DNA of 40,497 bases from JAEUMD01 sp044222395 (GTDB taxonomy: Bacteria; Pseudomonadota; Alphaproteobacteria; Rhizobiales; Hyphomicrobiaceae), in contig JBGANK010000027.1 in NCBI GenBank assembly GCA_044222395.1, forward strand, positions 1-40,497, given 5' to 3'. The position numbers and the translations under genes were made by a program. Shown in pieces: positions 34,215-40,497 of this stretch. The first letter of the stretch is position 1. Each line of letters opens with the position of its first letter. Below the pieces are notes generated by a model. That model saw nothing but the letters and a program-made list of their open reading frames with translations, was not told the origin of the DNA and ran no database searches.

Positions 34215-35576
34215 TCATGCGACCTCGGCCAGATGCGCTTCGAGCCAACGTGCGGTTCTGAGCAGGCGTCCATCGTCCCGCCGCAAGCCGACGAGCTGCA
34301 CGCCAACCGGCAATCCGTCGACCTCCAGCAGCGGCAGCGAGATGGCCGGCATGCCAAGGTACGTCCACAATCCATTGAAGATTGGCGAGCCGGTAATGCC
34401 TTCCTCGAGCTTCGGTGCTGGGCCTGGCGCAGCTGGCGTCAGAATCGCCGCATAGCGCGTGAAGAGCTGCGCCACCTTCTGGTAGGCCGCTTCGCGCGCC
34501 GCAATCGCCTCCAGATAGGCGCGCACCGGAACGGCGCTGCCAGCGGTCAGCCGATCGCGCAGTCCTGGCGACAGCAGTTCGGAGTGCCGGTCGATGAGTG
34601 GACCGTAATAGGCCGCGTTCTCCGCCAGCTGCACGATACGCTGCCATTCGATGATGTCGGCGGTTATCGCAGCTTCCACATCCTCCAGGCGCGCGCCCAG
34701 CACGCGTGCGAGTTCGGAATAAGCTTCGTGCAGCCGCGAATCCGCGTCCGGCCACGCTGACGTCTTGATGAGCCCCAGAACCGGCGTGCCCGGCGGCTCC
34801 TGCATGGCAACGCTGGCAAGACTGGGTTGGCTGCGCGGATAGCTGGCATTGTCATCAGGGTCGAACGCCGACATGCAGTCGACGATCAGCGCCGCGTCCT
34901 CGATCGATCGCGTCAGCACGCCGATCGTGTCAAGCGTATGCGATTGCATCAGCACGCCACGCCGCGACACCAATCCGAATGTCGGCTTGAACCCATAGAC
35001 CCCGCAATAGGACGCAGGCCTGAGCACCGACCCGGCCGTTTGCGAGCCGAGCGTTGCTGGCACCATGTTGTCGGCCACTGCTGCCGCCGATCCGGCCGAC
35101 GAGCCGCCAGGCGTGTGCCCTGGAGCCACCGGGTTCTTTGTCGCTGCAGGAGTCATCAGCGCAAGCTCGGTCGTCACCGTCTTGCCCAGGATCAGCGCAC
35201 CAGCCGAGCGAAGCGCGCCGACGCAGGCGGCATCCTGCGACGGACGCCGGCCCGAAAAGATCGGTGAACCGCTCTCGGTGGGCATGTCGGCAGTATCGAA
35301 GATGTCCTTGACCGCCACCGGCACGCCGTGAAGCGGGCCGCAGCCATTGCCGGCCTGGCGCCAGCGATCGGCGGCGCGGGCCCGCTCGAGCGCGTAGGCC
35401 GGATCGACATGCGCGAACGCCTTGATCTCCAGGTCGCGCGCTGCGATGCGATCAAGGCAGGCCGAGACGAGGTCCTCCGACGAAACGCGGCCGGAAGCGA
35501 TCTCGCGTGCTGCCGCAACCACACCGAGCTCGTTGAGCGCCACACCGCCTGCCGCCATTCGCCGGTCACTTGCCAT
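34215..35576 (-). CDS. Amidase (amidase signature family)
   Basis: Enzymes of this family cleave carboxamides. From the ATG at 35576 the protein has 453 residues with the full Ser-cisSer-Lys triad. The triad residues are K90 (V-A-V-K-D-I-F-D), S159 in P-G-G-S-S-A-G-S-A-A-A and the nucleophile S183 in G-S-Q-T-A-G-S-V-L-R-P-A. Nothing suggests a gatA role, since gatB and gatC are absent. It overlaps dctM by 11 bases, and ATG 35558 is an alternative start. Its position after a TRAP transporter suggests that it processes the imported compound or a related amide, which is inference. Confidence 0.9.
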   Translation of the reverse strand: MASDRRMAAGGVALNELGVVAAAREIASGRVSSEDLVSACLDRIAARDLEIKAFAHVDPAYALERARAADRWRQAGNGCGPLHGVPVAVKDIFDTADMPTESGSPIFSGRRPSQDAACVGALRSAGALILGKTVTTELALMTPAATKNPVAPGHTPGGSSAGSAAAVADNMVPATLGSQTAGSVLRPASYCGVYGFKPTFGLVSRRGVLMQSHTLDTIGVLTRSIEDAALIVDCMSAFDPDDNASYPRSQPSLASVAMQEPPGTPVLGLIKTSAWPDADSRLHEAYSELARVLGARLEDVEAAITADIIEWQRIVQLAENAAYYGPLIDRHSELLSPGLRDRLTAGSAVPVRAYLEAIAAREAAYQKVAQLFTRYAAILTPAAPGPAPKLEEGITGSPIFNGLWTYLGMPAISLPLLEVDGLPVGVQLVGLRRDDGRLLRTARWLEAHLAEVA

Positions 35577-36921
35577 AGAGGTATTCCGGAAGCCAAAGCG
35601 CAATACCGGGGAAAACGTAGACCAACAGCATCGAGATGAGAACGATGAACAGATAGGGGTAACAGCCACGGAAGATGTCGGCAAGCTGGACGTGCGGCGG
35701 CGCAATTCCCTTTAGATAGAAGGCCGCCATCGCCATCGGCGGAGACAGGAACGACGTCTGCAGGTTGAGCGCAATGAGGATGCCAAAGAACAGAGGATCG
35801 ATCTGGAAGTGCGACAGCAACGGCAGGAAGATGGGAACGAAGATGATGATGATCTCCGACCACTCCAGCGGCCAGCCCAGCAGGAAGATGATGATCTGCG
35901 TGAGGACCAGGAACGCAATCGGTGACAGATTGAGTCCGACGATGAAGTCCTTCACCACGTGTTCGCCGCCCAGATAGCCGAACACGGAAGCGAATGTCGC
36001 CGAACCGACGAACAGCCAGCACACCATCGCCGAGGTGCGCACGGTGAGATAGACGCTTTCCTTGAGCCGGTCCCATGTCAGCGACCTGTACATGGCAGCC
36101 AGGATGAGACCGCCAAGCGAGCCGACTGCGGCAGCCTCCGATGGCGTCGCCCATCCGAACAGGATGGCGCCAAGCACGGCAAGGATCAGTGCGGCGAGCG
36201 GCACAAACGACGTCAGCACAAGGGCAACGAGGTGCAGCGTCGAAAGCTTGGGGATGTCCTCGTCCTTGGGCCTGGGCGCGCACTCCGGCTGGATGATCGC
36301 GCGGCCGACCACGTAGACCATGTATAGTCCGGCAAGCATGAAGCCCGGTAGGAAGGCGCCGGCGTATAGCTTCACCACCGACACGCCCGATGTCGCGGCA
36401 TAGACGATCAGCATGATCGACGGCGGGATGAGAATGCCGAGGCATCCGCCGGCACACAGACAGCCGGCAGCATATGATATGTCGTAGCGCGCCTTCAGCA
36501 TTTGCGGGAATGCGAGCAGGCCCATCAGCGTGACGACCGCGCCGACGATGCCCGTCGCGGTCGCGAAAAGCGCACATGTCAACAGCGATGCAACGGCCAG
36601 CGATCCGGGAATGCGGTGCGCGGCGATCTGCAGTGTTGTGAACAGGCGGTCGACGATATTCGCGCGTTCGACGATATACCCCATGAACAGGAAGAGCGGT
36701 ATCGCCGTCAGCACGTCGCTGGATATGACCGAATAGGTCTGATTGACGAACAGGTCGAATATGCGGTTGTCGAAGATCGACTGCATCCGCGAAGGATCAT
36801 AGTAGGCGTAGTATCCAAAGCCGAGCCCCATGGCCATCAGCGTGAAGGCGATGGGAAAGCCCAGCATGATGATGAAGATGAAGAGCGCCAGCATCAGCAG
36901 GGCGACTTGCGGGTCGGTCAT
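35566..36921 (-). CDS. dctM: TRAP transporter large permease (DctM)
   Basis: This is the main membrane subunit of a tripartite ATP-independent periplasmic transporter, which uses an ion gradient to import small organic acids. The protein has 451 residues and about twelve helices. Family segments include F-L-F-M-G-Y-I-V-E, A-T-G-I-V-G-A-V-V-T-L-M-G, Y-A-A-G-C-L-C-A-G-G-C-L-G-I-L-I-P-P-S and S-E-A-A-A-V-G. The ATG at 36921 overlaps the dctQ stop (ATGA), so the permease subunits are co-translated. Although the frame is open to 37200, the extra stretch lies inside dctQ and is not real. Confidence 0.94.
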   Translation of the reverse strand: MTDPQVALLMLALFIFIIMLGFPIAFTLMAMGLGFGYYAYYDPSRMQSIFDNRIFDLFVNQTYSVISSDVLTAIPLFLFMGYIVERANIVDRLFTTLQIAAHRIPGSLAVASLLTCALFATATGIVGAVVTLMGLLAFPQMLKARYDISYAAGCLCAGGCLGILIPPSIMLIVYAATSGVSVVKLYAGAFLPGFMLAGLYMVYVVGRAIIQPECAPRPKDEDIPKLSTLHLVALVLTSFVPLAALILAVLGAILFGWATPSEAAAVGSLGGLILAAMYRSLTWDRLKESVYLTVRTSAMVCWLFVGSATFASVFGYLGGEHVVKDFIVGLNLSPIAFLVLTQIIIFLLGWPLEWSEIIIIFVPIFLPLLSHFQIDPLFFGILIALNLQTSFLSPPMAMAAFYLKGIAPPHVQLADIFRGCYPYLFIVLISMLLVYVFPGIALWLPEYLYGK

Positions 36922-37529
36922 CGTCCAGAGTCCTCGCCCTTTTGCAGCTCGGCTTTTAGGTCTGCGTGATCCTTGGCCTGATGCAGGATGATCGTCTCTG
37001 TCTCCTCGACATCGGCGATATGCCCGGGCCACTTGTTCTCCCGTATGCAAAGGATGCACCGGGCCACCTGCGCCATTCCCTGAATGAACAGCAGAACTCC
37101 CGCCGCCGGGATGATCAGCTTGAAATGAAAGATCGGCACGTTGGCGGGGCTCATCACAGAGACCTCGCGATACCCGATCGATTGGCTGGCGAACTTCCAC
37201 CCAGCGAAGATCAGGGCCAGCATGGCTGGGTAGAAGAATATGAGGTAGAGGAAGAGCTCAAGACGCGCTTGTGTGCGCGGCTTCCATTTTCGATAAAACG
37301 AATCCGCGCGCACATGCCCATCGCGCGAGAGCGTGTATGCGCCGCCCATCATGAACAGCGCACCATACATCATGTAGGACAGGTCGAACGACCAGGCAGT
37401 CGGATCGCGCAGGACCTTGCGAACGAACACCTCGTAGCCGACACCAAGCGTCATCGCCATGATGCACCAGGCGAAGGCATGGCCGATCCATTGCGAGAAT
37501 TTATCGATAGCGAATATGAAAGAACGCAT
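36918..37529 (-). CDS. dctQ: TRAP transporter small permease (DctQ)
   Basis: The small membrane subunit of the TRAP transporter has 203 residues and four hydrophobic helices (about 8-30, 48-66, 87-107 and 130-150). The family segments Y-E-V-F-V-R-K-V-L-R-D-P-T-A-W and D-L-S-Y-M-M-Y-G-A are present. The charged C-terminal tail of about 45 residues is long for the family. The ATG at 37529 is preceded by GGGGAGGG, an excellent ribosome-binding site. It lies between dctP (82-base gap with a stem-loop) and dctM (four-base overlap). Confidence 0.92.
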   Translation of the reverse strand: MRSFIFAIDKFSQWIGHAFAWCIMAMTLGVGYEVFVRKVLRDPTAWSFDLSYMMYGALFMMGGAYTLSRDGHVRADSFYRKWKPRTQARLELFLYLIFFYPAMLALIFAGWKFASQSIGYREVSVMSPANVPIFHFKLIIPAAGVLLFIQGMAQVARCILCIRENKWPGHIADVEETETIILHQAKDHADLKAELQKGEDSGR

Positions 37530-37564
37530 CCAAGCCCTCCCCGAACCCCGACGCTCGACCGTAA

Positions 37565-37588
37565 GGTGGGCAACCGACATTGCCCACC
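37565..37588 (-). other. Stem-loop between dctP and dctQ
   Basis: A perfect eight-base inverted repeat (GGTGGGCA at 37565-37572 with TGCCCACC at 37581-37588, loop of eight) lies in the 82-base dctP-dctQ gap. No T-run follows it on the minus strand. It therefore looks like a transcript-stabilising or partial-termination hairpin that would allow more binding protein than permease, a common arrangement for binding-protein genes. Confidence 0.6.
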
Positions 37589-37611
37589 CTGATAACGCTC
37601 GAATGGATTGA

Positions 37612-38757
37612 TCAGGCCTTGGACTTCAGCTTGCCCGGGAAGTAGTGGTTGTAGGCCAGCTCGTAGTCGGCGGCGTTGGTGATGTAGTAGAAGCCGACGC
37701 GCTCGCCCCAGGCGCGCTGACTGTCGATCACCTTCTTGAAGAACGGATCCTGGTTGAGCTTCTCGAGCACCTGGTCCCAGCTCTTCAGCTGCGCCTCCAG
37801 GATCGACTTCGACGTGCGATAGACGTTGACGCCGTCCTTGCCCATCAGGCCCTGCAGATCGGCCGAGTACTTGTCGAGGGCGAGCGCGTAGTTGGCGGTC
37901 GAAGCAGCCTCCGCGCCGATTTCCAGGATCGCCTGCAACTCGGCTGGCAGTGATTCAAATTTCTTCTTGGAGAAGATGATCTCGAAGAACTCCGCGGCCT
38001 GGTGGTAGGAGCCCATCATGTAGTGCTTCGACACGTTCTGCGCGCCGAACTGGCGGTCGGACGTCGGGTTGTTGAACTCGAACGCCTCGATCACGCCGCG
38101 CTCGAGCGCCGGGATGATCTCGCCTCCCGGCAGCTGCGTTACCTTGAGGCCCATGCCCTGCATGATGTCCGTGGCGAGGCCTACCGTGCGGTACTTGAGG
38201 CCCTGCATGTCGGCAGCCGATCCGATTTCCTTCTTGAACCAGCCGAGCGGCTGCGTCGGCATCGGCATGGCGAAGAAGCCGACCACGTCGAGCTTCAAGA
38301 TGTCCTGGGTCAGCTCCTTGTAGAGCGCTTTGCCTTCCGCGGACTGGATCCAGGCCAGCATCTGCGTCGCATCGCAGCCGAATACCGGTCCGGTGCCGAA
38401 CAGCGAGGCAGCCTTGTTCTTGCCGTACCAGTAGGCGGTTACCGTGTGGGCGGCGTCGAGTACGCCGGTATGGCATGCGTTCTGGACCTCGAACGCCTTG
38501 ACCACCGCGCCTGCGGGCAACAGATCGAATTTGAGCCGGCCGCCTGCCATCTTCTCGCAGCGATCGGTGTATTGCTTGGCCATCTCCTGGAAGACGTCGG
38601 ATGCACCCCACGATGACTGCATCTTCAGCGTGATGGTTTCCGCACGCGAGACGTTGGGCATCGCAACCGTGCCGGTTGCGGCGACGCCGGCAGCGACGGC
38701 GCTACCCTTGATGAACCTGCGGCGCGAAACGGATTTGGTGTCTGTCTGTGCTGTCAT
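37612..38757 (-). CDS. dctP: TRAP transporter substrate-binding protein (DctP/TakP-like)
   Basis: The periplasmic binding subunit captures the substrate and delivers it to DctQM. The 381-residue protein starts with a twin-arginine signal (S-R-R-R-F-I-K-G at residues 11-18, then A-A-G-V-A-A-T-G). It is probably exported folded. The mature part has W-G-A-S-D-V-F, the conserved R in K-Y-R-T-V-G-L that usually contacts a carboxylate, and P-G-G-E-I-I-P-A-L-E-R-G-V-I-E-A-F-E-F. This resembles TakP, a 2-oxo-acid binder, more than C4-dicarboxylate binders. The ATG at 38757 follows AGGGAG; the frame reaches 38862. It is first in the operon. Confidence 0.93.
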   Translation of the reverse strand: MTAQTDTKSVSRRRFIKGSAVAAGVAATGTVAMPNVSRAETITLKMQSSWGASDVFQEMAKQYTDRCEKMAGGRLKFDLLPAGAVVKAFEVQNACHTGVLDAAHTVTAYWYGKNKAASLFGTGPVFGCDATQMLAWIQSAEGKALYKELTQDILKLDVVGFFAMPMPTQPLGWFKKEIGSAADMQGLKYRTVGLATDIMQGMGLKVTQLPGGEIIPALERGVIEAFEFNNPTSDRQFGAQNVSKHYMMGSYHQAAEFFEIIFSKKKFESLPAELQAILEIGAEAASTANYALALDKYSADLQGLMGKDGVNVYRTSKSILEAQLKSWDQVLEKLNQDPFFKKVIDSQRAWGERVGFYYITNAADYELAYNHYFPGKLKSKA

Positions 38758-38783
38758 GCGGCGTAATCTCCCTGACTTGTCAG

Positions 38784-38799
38784 ATCGTTGATCAACGAT
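38784..38799. promoter_or_regulatory. Perfect 16-bp palindrome, candidate operator of the TRAP operon
   Basis: ATCGTTGATCAACGAT is a perfect palindrome 27 bases upstream of the dctP ATG. The length and symmetry fit an operator for a dimeric regulator, for example of the GntR/FadR group that often controls TRAP genes. No regulator gene is in the window. The match to any named consensus is my inference. Confidence 0.55.
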
Positions 38800-39097
38800 A
38801 CGAACCCTCTTTGGGGCCTTGGTATGCCATATAACGCGAATGTACTTTCCATGTCCCGCCAAAATTGGAGTGCTTCAGAGCACTGACGAGAAGTTGGCGC
38901 TTCCACACGCTGTGATGACATCGCAGCCTACCCCGACGCGCGATGCCGGTCCAACCCCGAAACGACAGCAGGGCCAAGGGTGCCGCCCGCCACATACCCA
39001 TCGCCATTTACCAACGGCTATGGTCTGGGCTGGCCTCGCGCAGTCGAGCCTGGTCAGCACGAGCGGAATTGCCGGCGGTGTGCCGCACGCCCGCCCG

Positions 39098-39126
39098 CTT
39101 GACCGGACACGGCGCAGATTTTATAG
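39098..39126 (+). promoter_or_regulatory. Candidate sigma-70 promoter of the aminotransferase gene
   Basis: TTGACC (39098-39103) and TATAGC (39121-39126) are separated by 17 bases, about 140 bases upstream of the ATG at 39265. The spacing is ideal, and the hexamers match at five and four of six positions. Confidence 0.45.
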
Positions 39127-39264
39127 CGTGGCACCTCGCGCAGTGCTTTGGTCAGCAACGCCGCCCGGATTGCAATTCGTAGCTCCGGGACAGGTTTGCG
39201 CGGCCGGCACACGGCTCCGTGACAGCCGGTCTTGCGGCGAGGCGAGCCAGGAGATCCAGTTGCC

Positions 39265-40467
39265 ATGTCGAATGCCAAGCGCCGCGCCGGCCGCCACTTT
39301 CTGCAGATTCCGGGACCGACACCCGTCCCCGATCGCGTGCAGCGGGCGATTGCCCAACCGATCCTCGATCACCGCGGCCCCGAATTCCAGGCCATGTGCC
39401 AGCGCGTCCTCGCCAAGGTGAAGGACATCTTCAAGACCAAGAACCCGGTTATCATCTACCCGTCCTCCGGCACCGGCGCCTGGGAAGCGGCCCTCGTCAA
39501 CACGCTGTCTCCCGGCGATCATGTACTGATGGTCGAAACCGGCCAGTTCGCCACGCTCTGGAAGTCAATGGCCGTCAAGCTTGGCCTGGTGCCCGACTTC
39601 ATCCCCACCGACTGGCGCTCCGGCGTTGACGCCAATCTGGTCGAGGATCGCCTGAAAGCCGACACCGGCCACAAGATCAAGGCCGTCTGTATCGTTCACA
39701 ACGAGACGGCGACGGGCTGCCGGAGCCACATCGACAAGGTCCGCGCCGCGCTCGATGCGGCAGGCCATCCGGCACTTCTGATGGTCGACACGATCTCGTC
39801 CCTGGCGGTGATGGACTTGCGCCACGACGAGTGGGGCATCGACGTCACCATCTCGGGCTCGCAGAAGGGTCTCATGCTGCCGCCCGGCCTGTCGTTCACC
39901 GCCATTTCCGACAAGGCGATTGCCGCGACCAAGTCTGCAAAGCTGCCCAGGGCCTACTGGAACTGGGACGACATGCTGTCGAACAACGCCAACGGCTTTT
40001 ATCCCTACACCCCGGCGACCGGCCTGCTGTACGGCCTCGACGTGGCGATCGACATGCTTGCCGAGGAGGGCCTCGACAACGTATTCGCGCGTCACGAACG
40101 CCTGGCCGAGGCGACGCGCCGCGCCGTTACCGCCTGGGGGCTCGAGATCCTCTGCGCCAAGCCTGCCGACTACTCCCCGGCAGTCACAGCCGTTCTGATG
40201 CCGGAAGGACATGACGCCGACGCCTTCCGCAAGCTGGTTCTGGAGCGCTTCGACATGTCGCTCGGCACGGGGCTGGGCAAGGTAGCCGGCAAGGTCTTCC
40301 GCATCGGCCATTTGGGTAGCCTGACCGACGCCATGGCGCTGTCGGGTCTGGCCGTTGCCGAAATGGTCCTGGTCGATGAGGGCCTGCCGATCAAGCTGGG
40401 CTCGGGCGTTGCCGCCGCGCAGGATGTCTATCGTGCCGCCAAGGTCGCGCAGAAGAAAGCCGCCTGA
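39265..40467 (+). CDS. sgaA: Serine-glyoxylate aminotransferase
   Basis: The PLP enzyme transfers the amino group of serine to glyoxylate, giving hydroxypyruvate and glycine. Hydroxypyruvate is the substrate of the hprA product 5.4 kb away. The 400-residue protein is a class V fold-type I aminotransferase. It begins with F-L-Q-I-P-G-P-T-P-V-P and has Y-P-S-S-G-T-G-A-W-E, V-H-N-E-T-A-T-G, V-D-T-I-S-S-L and S-G-S-Q-K-G-L-M-L-P-P-G, where K201 binds PLP. The alanine-glyoxylate type is a possible alternative, but the N-E-T-A-T-G and K-G-L-M-L-P-P-G-L pattern and the context favour serine. ATG 39265 follows AGGAGA. Confidence 0.92.
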   Translation: MSNAKRRAGRHFLQIPGPTPVPDRVQRAIAQPILDHRGPEFQAMCQRVLAKVKDIFKTKNPVIIYPSSGTGAWEAALVNTLSPGDHVLMVETGQFATLWKSMAVKLGLVPDFIPTDWRSGVDANLVEDRLKADTGHKIKAVCIVHNETATGCRSHIDKVRAALDAAGHPALLMVDTISSLAVMDLRHDEWGIDVTISGSQKGLMLPPGLSFTAISDKAIAATKSAKLPRAYWNWDDMLSNNANGFYPYTPATGLLYGLDVAIDMLAEEGLDNVFARHERLAEATRRAVTAWGLEILCAKPADYSPAVTAVLMPEGHDADAFRKLVLERFDMSLGTGLGKVAGKVFRIGHLGSLTDAMALSGLAVAEMVLVDEGLPIKLGSGVAAAQDVYRAAKVAQKKAA

Positions 40468-40468
40468 G

Positions 40469-40497
40469 ATGCTGGACATTGCCCCCTTCTACATCCC
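40469..40497 (+). CDS. Possible start of a further gene, cut by the window edge
   Basis: An ATG two bases after the aminotransferase stop opens a frame M-L-D-I-A-P-F-Y-I that runs off the end. Nine codons are too few to name it. No clear ribosome-binding site is visible inside the end of the preceding gene. If real, it would be co-transcribed with the aminotransferase gene. Confidence 0.3.

Larger units (their letters stand above)
38758..39264. promoter_or_regulatory. Divergent region between the TRAP operon and the aminotransferase gene
   Basis: This 507-base gap contains no gene I can support. It holds a perfect 16-bp palindrome close to dctP (38784-38799) and a TTGGTATGCCATATA stretch (38819-38833) that loosely resembles GntR-type half-sites. 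A sigma-70-like promoter faces the aminotransferase gene (39098-39126). The middle part, 38850-39090, shows nothing notable. Confidence 0.5.

Noticed and set aside
38819..39421. Open frame of about 200 codons spanning the gap before the aminotransferase gene.
   Set aside because: It overlaps the aminotransferase start in another frame, lacks a ribosome-binding site and has a non-protein-like composition.

Overview
The window is high-GC DNA with the gene content and order of an alphaproteobacterium, most likely of the order Hyphomicrobiales (Rhizobiales). The main reasons are the folA-hflK-hflC-DUF2065-degP block, a minimal psd/pssA pair, a TonB energiser operon of the rhizobial type, and a hydroxypyruvate reductase closely resembling the serine-cycle enzyme of Hyphomicrobium. 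That last gene and a serine-glyoxylate aminotransferase at the right edge fit an organism with serine-cycle (C1) or glyoxylate/hydroxypyruvate metabolism. This placement is from recognition of protein families, not from a search.

Layout, left to right. (1) 1-6367, plus strand: tail of dihydrofolate reductase, then the membrane-protease regulators HflK and HflC, a DUF2065 small membrane protein, a DegP/Do serine protease, phosphatidylserine decarboxylase and phosphatidylserine synthase. This is an envelope quality-control and phospholipid block. (2) 6419-9456, minus strand: a soluble histidine kinase overlapping by four bases with a HerA/DUF87-type ATPase. (3) 9844-16854: an uncharacterised outer-membrane protein, a convergent TonB-dependent receptor with a long proline-rich N-terminal linker, and, divergent from the receptor, a secreted four-cysteine protein plus exbB, exbD and tonB. 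Together they look like one active-transport system of unknown substrate. (4) 16907-32132: an exopolysaccharide locus of Wzx/Wzy type. It holds the export lipoprotein, an outer-membrane barrel, a Wzz/BY-kinase-like chain-length protein, the initiating sugar-phosphate transferase, a polymerase/ligase, three intact glycosyltransferases, one broken glycosyltransferase, a flippase and a methyltransferase. (5) 32278-40467: a small exported protein, hydroxypyruvate reductase (start codon unclear), and a minus-strand operon dctP-dctQ-dctM-amidase-small membrane protein for TRAP uptake. The serine-glyoxylate aminotransferase follows on the plus strand.

How the genes could work together: the initiating transferase, glycosyltransferases and flippase build and flip a repeat unit. 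The polymerase extends it, and the Wzz-like protein, lipoprotein and barrel export it. The kinase-like domain of the Wzz protein has lost the Walker A lysine and has no C-terminal tyrosine cluster, so phosphorylation control is probably absent or has moved elsewhere. The TRAP operon has a perfect 16-bp palindrome just upstream of dctP and a stem-loop between dctP and dctQ, suggesting operator control and differential expression.

No tRNA, rRNA, CRISPR array, transposase or phage gene was seen. The most interesting points are the histidine kinase/HerA pair, the degenerate BY-kinase site, the glycosyltransferase with an apparent internal deletion, the hydroxypyruvate reductase without a start codon at the expected place, the four-cysteine protein leading the tonB operon, and the operator-like palindromes. 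I found nothing that I would confidently call a wholly new system.
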